From NCBI GenBank assembly GCA_035315685.1, contig DATFXR010000051.1, positions 1-13,159 of the forward strand: a stretch of DNA of 13,159 nt, given 5' to 3'. Origin of the DNA: QHWK01 sp035315685. Its GTDB lineage: Bacteria > Acidobacteriota > Vicinamibacteria > Vicinamibacterales > CAVVIG01. Under the pieces are notes generated by a model. That model worked only from the letters and a program-made list of their open reading frames with translations. It was not told the DNA's origin and made no database searches. Position 1 is the stretch's first letter. Each line of letters starts with the position of its first letter. Below, piece by piece: positions 8,256-13,159 of the stretch. Position numbers and translations under genes: made by a program.

Positions 8256-8283
8256 TCGACACGGCGCACTCGTCGCGTGTCGA
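8256..8283. promoter_or_regulatory. Operator-like inverted repeat TCGACACG-N12-CGTGTCGA
   Basis: Two perfect 8-bp inverted arms at 8256-8263 and 8276-8283 are separated by 12 bp. The repeat lies between the predicted -10 box of the receptor gene and its Shine-Dalgarno, covering the expected transcription start. This is a classic position for a repressor site. The divergent regulator gene next door is the obvious candidate binder. Alternatively the transcript could fold here into a hairpin just upstream of the ribosome binding site. No second copy of the motif was noticed upstream of the ABC operon. Confidence 0.55.
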
Positions 8284-8287
8284 GCGT

Positions 8288-8316
8288 CTTTTAGGACTCT
8301 GCTGCGGAGAGGTCAA
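8288..8316 (-). promoter_or_regulatory. Sigma70-like promoter of the receptor gene
   Basis: On the minus strand TTGACC (8316-8311) is followed after exactly 17 bp by TAAAAG (8293-8288). The first box matches five of six positions of the -35 consensus and the second four of six of the -10. The expected start point is near 8281, giving a leader of about 40 nt that contains the inverted repeat and the AGGAGG site. Confidence 0.55.
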
Positions 8317-8421
8317 AGCATTTCGGCGTCGGTCTTCATGTTTGGCGATGCGAAACAGGGCATTCAACGAGGTGGATCGCTTAAGCCCCACACGCAGAGG
8401 CATTAAGCTCACAAAATCGTC

Positions 8422-8455
8422 TAGAATCCTGGTTTGCGGCGCGCGACTTCGCGCG
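8422..8455 (+). promoter_or_regulatory. Possible regulator promoter (-10) and 16-bp palindrome
   Basis: TAGAAT at 8422-8427 is a reasonable plus-strand -10 box, but no good -35 sits at 16-18 bp. Just downstream, CGCGCGA-CT-TCGCGCG (8440-8455) is a perfect 7-2-7 palindrome, located where a start-site operator would be. It could be an autoregulatory site for the regulator. Its GC-only composition in a GC-rich genome makes a chance origin plausible. A weaker TTAC-N5-GTAA repeat follows near 8461-8473. Confidence 0.3.
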
Positions 8456-8507
8456 ATCGTTACGTTGTGTAATCTGCAACCGGGAATCGCCTCGTCTGAG
8501 GTCCGTC

Positions 8508-9653
8508 ATGGCCCCGCAGTCGGCTCCACGCGACCCGTACCTCGTCAAGTCGGTCGTCCATTCCTCGCGCGTGCTGTCAGCGTTCCGCGCCTCGGGCGAA
8601 GCGCTGCCGCTTCGAGAGATCGCGTCGCGCAGCGGCCTGCCCAAGAGCATGGCGTTCCGACTGCTCTACACGCTCGAGCGCTGCGGGATGGTCGAGAAGG
8701 TGGGAGAAAACCTCTATCGGTCGGCATTGCGGCCGTTCAAACAACGGTTGTACCGCATCGGCTACGCCGCGCAGGGCACCGACTATCAGTTTTCAAAGGA
8801 GGTATCGGCCGGTCTGCAGCGCGCGGCCGCTGCCGAGGGCATCGAGCTGATCTGCGTGGACAACCGCTACAACCCGAAGATCGCGCAGCGCAACGCCGAC
8901 GTCCTCGTGCGCGAGCGCGTCGATCTGGTGATCGAATTTCAGACCGACGAGCAGATCGCGCCAATCGTCGCGGCGAAGTATCGCGAGGCGAACATCCCGC
9001 TGATCGCGATCGAGATCCCGCACCCCGGCGCGACCTACTTCGGGGCGAACAACTACGAGGCAGGTCTGATCGGCGGACGCTATCTCGGGCGATGGGCGAA
9101 GCAGCGGTGGCAGGGCGAGGTGGACGAGATCGTGCTCGTCGTGCTGAAGCGCGCCGGGAGCCTGCCGCAGATGCGGCTGACCGGCATGCTCGTCGGCATG
9201 AAGGAAGTGTGCCCGCATCTCGAAGACCGGCGGGTGACGTATCTCGATGGCGACGGCGTTCTCGGCGACAGCTTCGAGGCGACGCGCAAACACCTGCGCA
9301 CGAGCAAGTCACGGCGCATCGTCGTCGGGGCGATCAACGATCCGAGCGCGCTCGGCGCGCTGCGCGCGTTCCAGGAAGCCGGCCGGACCGATGCGTGCGC
9401 GATCGTTGGCCACAATGCATCGCCGGAAGGGCGCGCCGAACTGCGGCAGCCCGGTACGCGCCTGGTCGGATCGGTCGCCTACTTCCCTGAAAAGTACGGT
9501 GATGAGATTCTGAAAGTGGCGCTCGACATCCTTCACCGCCGCGCCGTTCCGCCGGCGGTGTTCGTCAAGCACCAGATGGTCACACCCGACAACGTCAACC
9601 ACGTCTACCCGAACGACGAGTTGATGGCCCTGTCGACAGCGTCGCTCGTGTGA
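8508..9653 (+). CDS. Regulator: IclR-type winged HTH fused to periplasmic-binding-protein-like sugar domain
   Basis: A 381-residue cytoplasmic protein with no signal peptide or membrane segment. Residues 13-73 form an IclR-type winged helix-turn-helix: VKSVVHSSRVLSAF, the second and recognition helices LREIASRSGLPKSMAFRLLY, then LERCGMVEKVGENLYR as the wing. Residues of about 90-365 are a type-I periplasmic-binding-protein fold (FSKEVSAGLQRAAAAEGIEL, VDLVIEFQTDEQIAPIV, ANIPLIAIEIPHPGATYFG, NNYEAGLIGGRYL, RRIVVGAINDPSALGALRAF, VGSVAYFPEKYG). Typical IclR proteins carry a GAF-like effector domain instead, and LacI proteins carry this ligand fold behind a different HTH, so the combination is unusual. 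The start is ATG at 8508 with GAGGT 5 nt upstream. It is divergent from the receptor and convergent with the catabolic pair. It probably senses rhamnose or a derivative and controls both flanking operons, but its sign and ligand are unproven. Confidence 0.88.
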   Translation: MAPQSAPRDPYLVKSVVHSSRVLSAFRASGEALPLREIASRSGLPKSMAFRLLYTLERCGMVEKVGENLYRSALRPFKQRLYRIGYAAQGTDYQFSKEVSAGLQRAAAAEGIELICVDNRYNPKIAQRNADVLVRERVDLVIEFQTDEQIAPIVAAKYREANIPLIAIEIPHPGATYFGANNYEAGLIGGRYLGRWAKQRWQGEVDEIVLVVLKRAGSLPQMRLTGMLVGMKEVCPHLEDRRVTYLDGDGVLGDSFEATRKHLRTSKSRRIVVGAINDPSALGALRAFQEAGRTDACAIVGHNASPEGRAELRQPGTRLVGSVAYFPEKYGDEILKVALDILHRRAVPPAVFVKHQMVTPDNVNHVYPNDELMALSTASLV

Positions 9654-9783
9654 GCGAAAGCAACCGCGTAGATCGCGGAGAACGCAGAGTTTTCTTCTCA
9701 CCTACTACGAAGTTCTGCGGTCGCTGCGTGCTCTGCGGTTACAACTCCGCGTTCTCTGCGCGCTCTGCGGTTGCTTTCGCTCA
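9651..9783. terminator. Convergent-gene inverted repeat carrying both stop codons; likely bidirectional terminator
   Basis: Arms 9651-9689 and 9745-9783 match as inverted copies at 33 of 39 positions. The outer 17 bp are identical: both strands read TGAGCGAAAGCAACCGC, and its first three bases are the stop codon of the regulator on the plus strand and of the aldolase/dehydrogenase on the minus strand. The right part also carries CTGCG at 9715, 9724, 9733, 9756 and 9765, mostly 9 bp apart. The loop contains T-rich TTTTCTTCT (9690-9698). Position between convergent genes and strong folding on both strands suit a two-way transcription barrier. A role as a dispersed repeat family is also possible. 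Confidence 0.75.
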
Positions 9784-12006
9784 GCGCAGAAATGCTTCTG
9801 CCAGCCCGCCGTCCACCGGGATCACGTGGCCCGTCGTCTTCGCGCTGGCGTCTCCGGCCAGCCAGACGATCGCCCGCGCGCAATCCTCGGGAAGAATCGG
9901 TCTTCGTGTGATCGTGCGCTGCGCGTAGAACGCTGCCAGCTTCTCGCGCAGCGCCTCCGTCGTGTCGTCCTGCTGGTAGGCGATCTGGTACTTTTCGAGC
10001 GAGCTGATCACCCGATCACGCGGGAACATCGCCGAGCCGGCCACGACCGTTGCCGGGGCGATGCCGTTGACGCGCACCAGCGGTCCGAGGCCGACGGCCA
10101 GTTCACGAATCAGGTGGTTGATCGCCGCCTTGCTCACGTCGTACGGCTCGCTGCCGGACTTCGGCACGAGCGCGTTGGCGGAGCTCGTCAGGACGATCGA
10201 CGCGGGAAGCTCCTGCGCCTTCAGCACGCGGCGCGCTTCGTCAGCGAGCACGTAGTTGCTCGTGACGTTGATCTGCAGCGTCCGCGCCCACGTCGATTCC
10301 GGCGCCGCCGCGCCGGGTTCGGGCGTCGGATAGATTGCTGCGGTGTTGACGATGATGTCGAGACCGCCGAACTGGAGCACCGTTCGCCGCACGGCCGCCG
10401 CGATGGTGCTTCGATCCATCAGATCGAGCGTCGCGGTGCTGCCCATGTCGGCGGACGCCAGCTTGCGCGCGTCGGCCAGGGTCGCTTCGGCTGCGGCGGC
10501 GTTCTGGTCGGCGACCACGAGATGCGCGCCGCGGCGCGTCAGCTCCAGCGCAACTTCACGCCCGATGCCGCTCGCGCCGCCGACGATCAACGCGATCTTC
10601 CGGCTGAACTCGCGCTCCGGCGGCAGGCGCTGCAGCTTGGCTTCCTCGAGCGCCCAGTACTCGATGCGGAACGCCTCCGACCGCGGCAGCGCCACGTAGT
10701 TGTGGAAGCTGGTGAAGTCACTCGCCTGCTCGGGCCGCCGTGCCTGTGGCACGTGCGCCGGCGTCGAACCGGCATCCTCGAGCGCGGTCGCCCCGGCCAT
10801 CACGTGCACGGCGTTCAGAAAGAACTCGGTGGTGATGCGTGCCTCGCGCTTGTCCTTCGCGAACCCGAAGACGCCCAGCGCCGGAACGACGACAACCGAG
10901 GGATTCGAGCTCCGCATCCGCGGTGAGCCCGGCTGCGCGTGCGCCGCGTAGTAAGCGGCATAGTGCCTGCGATAGTCCGCGAGCCGATCGTCGATCCGCT
11001 TCGTCAGGCCGGGCACGTCGTCGGTGGCGGGATTCCACTCCACGAACATCGGCGAGATGCGCGTCCGCAGGAAGTGATCGGGACAACTGGTGCCGAGCCG
11101 GCACAGATCGGCGGCCCAGGCGCTGTTTGCGAACTCGAGCGCCTCCTCAGACCTCTCGAAGTGGGCGACCACCCGCGATTCCGACGACACGCGCCCGCGC
11201 ACATGCGGCAGGATCGCCGCCGCCGTCGCGTCGCGATCGACACCACCCGTGACGGCCGCGCCGCCGAAGCGGGCCGGCCGCCGCCGCGCGTGATCGTCCA
11301 CGAACGCGCCCATCTGATCGATCGTCTTGATGCTGTTCTGGTAGCAGTCGCGCTGCGTCTGGCCCCACGTGAACAGCCCGTGGCTGGCGAGCACGATACC
11401 GTCGCAGCCGGGATGATCGGCGACCGCAGCCTTCAGCATCATCGCGAGCTCGAAGCCGGGGCGCTGCCACGGCAGCCAGATGATGCGGCGGCCATAGCGC
11501 CGGTTGAACTCCTCCAGCTTCTCGCGGCCGTTGGCGCTGGCGGCGAGCGCGATCGCCCAGTCGGGATGCAGATGATCGACGTGATCGAACGGCAGGAACG
11601 CGTGCAGCGGCGTGTCGATCGACGCAGCGACCCGATTCTCGCCGAACGCGCACAAGGGATAGAAGGCAACCATCTCGTCTTCGCGCGCTTCGCCGCCGTA
11701 GCGTCCCGCCAGCTGATGAAGCTTGTCGAGGTACAGCACCGCGAACCCGGACGCACTCATCGACCGCAGATCGCCGCCGCTCCCCTTCACGGCCATCACC
11801 CGCACCGGCTCTCCGGTGAGCGGATCCGGGAGATCGAACTTCGAGCTGGTGTTGCCGCCGCCGAAATTGGTGATTCGAAGGTCCGCGCCGAGAAGATTCG
11901 ATCGATAGCGGAGCAGGTTCAGCGGATCGGCGGCAAGCGCCGCCGCCTCGCCTTCGTTCCACAGGTTGTCCAGGAATTTCGTCTCGACCGCCGCAACGTC
12001 AGGCAC
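9781..12006 (-). CDS. rhaD: Bifunctional rhamnulose-1-phosphate aldolase / short-chain dehydrogenase (RhaEW type)
   Basis: A 741-residue cytosolic enzyme with two catalytic domains. Residues of about 1-415 are a class II aldolase: NLLGADLRITNFGGGNTSSK (37-56), the metal-binding HLH of DHVDHLHPDW (His145, His147) and ASHGLFTWG (His209). It would cleave L-rhamnulose-1-phosphate to dihydroxyacetone phosphate and L-lactaldehyde. Residues of about 465-741 are a classical SDR: the nucleotide loop GGASGIG (476-482), NTAA (554-557, a variant of NNAG), Ser608/Ser609 in the VLTSSAN strand, and YDVSK (622-626) for catalysis. It probably oxidises lactaldehyde. The architecture matches TIGR02632 (rhizobial RhaD, Chloroflexus RhaEW). 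The start is GTG at 12006, 7 nt after GGAG and overlapping the kinase stop by 8 bp (GTGCCTGA). A longer in-frame reading to 12198 only antisense-mirrors kinase codons in Arg/Ser-rich sequence. The stop lies inside the inverted repeat. Confidence 0.93.
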   Translation of the reverse strand: MPDVAAVETKFLDNLWNEGEAAALAADPLNLLRYRSNLLGADLRITNFGGGNTSSKFDLPDPLTGEPVRVMAVKGSGGDLRSMSASGFAVLYLDKLHQLAGRYGGEAREDEMVAFYPLCAFGENRVAASIDTPLHAFLPFDHVDHLHPDWAIALAASANGREKLEEFNRRYGRRIIWLPWQRPGFELAMMLKAAVADHPGCDGIVLASHGLFTWGQTQRDCYQNSIKTIDQMGAFVDDHARRRPARFGGAAVTGGVDRDATAAAILPHVRGRVSSESRVVAHFERSEEALEFANSAWAADLCRLGTSCPDHFLRTRISPMFVEWNPATDDVPGLTKRIDDRLADYRRHYAAYYAAHAQPGSPRMRSSNPSVVVVPALGVFGFAKDKREARITTEFFLNAVHVMAGATALEDAGSTPAHVPQARRPEQASDFTSFHNYVALPRSEAFRIEYWALEEAKLQRLPPEREFSRKIALIVGGASGIGREVALELTRRGAHLVVADQNAAAAEATLADARKLASADMGSTATLDLMDRSTIAAAVRRTVLQFGGLDIIVNTAAIYPTPEPGAAAPESTWARTLQINVTSNYVLADEARRVLKAQELPASIVLTSSANALVPKSGSEPYDVSKAAINHLIRELAVGLGPLVRVNGIAPATVVAGSAMFPRDRVISSLEKYQIAYQQDDTTEALREKLAAFYAQRTITRRPILPEDCARAIVWLAGDASAKTTGHVIPVDGGLAEAFLR

Positions 12007-13159
12007 AGGTGCACTCCAGGTAGTCGACGAAGCGGCGATAGTGCGCGTCCCAGCGATCGGTGTCCGATGGCTCGAACCGTTCCGTCGGAAACGATCGTTC
12101 GATAATCGCCCGAGCGTCGCCGAGCGATCGCACCGCGCCGGTGGCGAGCATCTGGAGCGCGATGTTGCCGAGCGCCGTCGCCTCGACCGGACCGGCAATC
12201 ACTGGACGCCCGGTGGCGTCCGCGGTGAACCGATTCAGCAGCCGGTTCCGCGATCCGCCGCCGACGATTCGGATCTGCTCGACGTGCCGGCCCGTCACCT
12301 CTTCGAGCTGCTCGAGGACGACGCGGTACTTCAAGGCGAGGCTCTCGAGAATCGTACGCGTGCAGGCCGGCGGACCCGACGGCTCCGGCTGCGACGTGCT
12401 GCGGCAGTACTCGGCGATCTGCGCCGGCATGCTGGCAGGATTCAGGAAACCGCGATGATCGGGATCGACGAGCGACCGGAACGCGAGCCGATCGTCCGCC
12501 GCCGCGGCGAGCAGCGTCTCGTAGTCGGCCGCGGCGCCCTCCTTCTCCCACACCCGCCGGCACGACTGCAGCAGCCACAGCCCGCCGATGTTCTTGAGCA
12601 GGCGGATCGTGCCGCAGACGCCGCCCTCGTTGGTGAAGTTGAGGTCGCGCGCCTTGGCAGTGATCACCGGCGCCTCGATCTCGGTGCCGAGCAGCGACCA
12701 TGTCCCGGAGCTGATGAACGCGGTGGCGCCGCCGGCGCACACTGACGCGACTGCCGACCCGGTGTCGTGGCATGCAGGTGCGACGACCGGCGTTCCTGCG
12801 TGCGACGAAGAGACGTCCTCGCGCAACGCGCCAATCACCGTCCCGGGCTGCACGATCTCCATCAGTACGCGCGTCGGAAGCCCGATCTCCTCGAGCAGAC
12901 GCCTCGCCCACGTCCGCGAGCGCGCGTCGACGAACTGCGTCGTCGTCGCAACGGTGTACTCGGAGCACAGCCGTCCGCCCAGCCAGTAGTTCAGCAGATC
13001 GGGAACGGTCACCAGCGCATGCGCAGCGTCCACCACCTTTGGTGTGAGCAGGCACGCCGCGTAGAACTGAAACAACGTGTTGATCTGCAGGAACTGGATG
13101 CCGGTGACCGAGTAGATGCGCTCGCGGCTGACGCGCTCGAACACCGACTCCATCATCCC
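11999..13159 (-). CDS. rhaB: Rhamnulokinase, FGGY family (5' end outside the window)
   Basis: The visible 386 residues are the middle and C-terminal parts of a sugar kinase; E. coli RhaB is about 489 residues, so roughly 100 N-terminal residues with the first phosphate-binding motif lie beyond the edge. Numbering from the first visible Met (13156), YSVTGIQFLQINTLFQFYA (15-33) is typical of rhamnulokinases, and ACHDTGSAVA (128-137) holds the likely catalytic Asp131. ISSGTWSLLGTE (148-159) is a conserved nucleotide-domain strand-turn, and IVGGGSRNRLLNRFTADATG (297-316) is the FGGY C-terminal signature. It would transfer phosphate from ATP to O1 of L-rhamnulose, supplying the substrate of the aldolase encoded directly downstream. 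The 8-bp overlap with that gene implies co-translation. The first ATG in view (13156) is not the start, since the frame continues upstream. Rhizobial orthologues are called RhaK. Other FGGY kinases (fuculo- or xylulokinase) are less likely given the neighbour. Confidence 0.92.
   Translation of the reverse strand, partial: GMMESVFERVSRERIYSVTGIQFLQINTLFQFYAACLLTPKVVDAAHALVTVPDLLNYWLGGRLCSEYTVATTTQFVDARSRTWARRLLEEIGLPTRVLMEIVQPGTVIGALREDVSSSHAGTPVVAPACHDTGSAVASVCAGGATAFISSGTWSLLGTEIEAPVITAKARDLNFTNEGGVCGTIRLLKNIGGLWLLQSCRRVWEKEGAAADYETLLAAAADDRLAFRSLVDPDHRGFLNPASMPAQIAEYCRSTSQPEPSGPPACTRTILESLALKYRVVLEQLEEVTGRHVEQIRIVGGGSRNRLLNRFTADATGRPVIAGPVEATALGNIALQMLATGAVRSLGDARAIIERSFPTERFEPSDTDRWDAHYRRFVDYLECTCA

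Noticed and set aside
2047..8294. Several long plus-strand open frames (for example 2047-3549, 2990-4747, 5169-6920, 7044-8294)
   Set aside because: They lie antisense to the transporter and receptor genes, are Arg-rich with no recognisable domains, and are what GC-rich coding DNA produces on the opposite strand.
12007..12198. A 64-residue N-terminal extension of the aldolase/dehydrogenase
   Set aside because: The extension is Arg/Ser-rich, overlaps the well-conserved kinase C-terminus out of frame, and the GTG at 12006 has GGAG 7 nt upstream and a typical 8-bp coupling overlap.

Overview
The window is GC-rich, densely coding DNA that reads as an L-rhamnose (6-deoxyhexose) uptake and catabolism locus from a Gram-negative bacterium. 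The large outer-membrane receptor with an N-terminal carboxypeptidase-regulatory-like domain, the GC-rich coding style and the short intergenic inverted repeats suggest an Acidobacteriota member, possibly Vicinamibacteria-like. That taxonomic reading is inference. I saw no rRNA, tRNA, CRISPR array, transposase or prophage gene.

Layout, right to left. (1) 13159-9781, minus strand: a catabolic pair made of a 5'-truncated rhamnulokinase and a bifunctional rhamnulose-1-phosphate aldolase / short-chain dehydrogenase. The two are coupled by an 8-bp overlap with a GTG start. (2) 8508-9653, plus strand: an unusual regulator joining an IclR-type winged helix-turn-helix to a periplasmic-binding-protein-like sugar domain. 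It converges on the catabolic pair, and the gap between them is a near-perfect inverted repeat whose two ends carry the two stop codons. (3) 8240-5061, minus strand: a TonB-dependent-receptor-like outer-membrane protein, divergent from the regulator. It has a recognisable promoter, an inverted repeat at the expected transcription start and a strong ribosome binding site. (4) 5060-4895: a gap holding an AT-rich inverted repeat built of heptamers. (5) 4894-429, minus strand: a sugar ABC importer of the rhizobial RhaTPQS type, made of a two-domain ATPase, a permease, and a second permease fused to its own substrate-binding protein. All junctions overlap. (6) 387-1, minus strand: the start of an exported protein of unknown function that runs off the window.

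Together the genes suggest the following route, which is inference from gene content. Rhamnose or rhamno-oligosaccharides cross the outer membrane through the receptor. They are bound by a tethered binding protein and imported by the ABC system. An isomerase not present in the window would make rhamnulose, which is phosphorylated by the kinase and cleaved to dihydroxyacetone phosphate and L-lactaldehyde, and the dehydrogenase domain acts on the lactaldehyde. The regulator carries a domain of the same fold class as the transporter's binding protein and probably senses the same sugar. The isomerase and mutarotase are not visible and may lie outside the window.

The most unusual items are the regulator architecture, the permease/binding-protein fusion with a possible internal start, and the two long intergenic inverted repeats.
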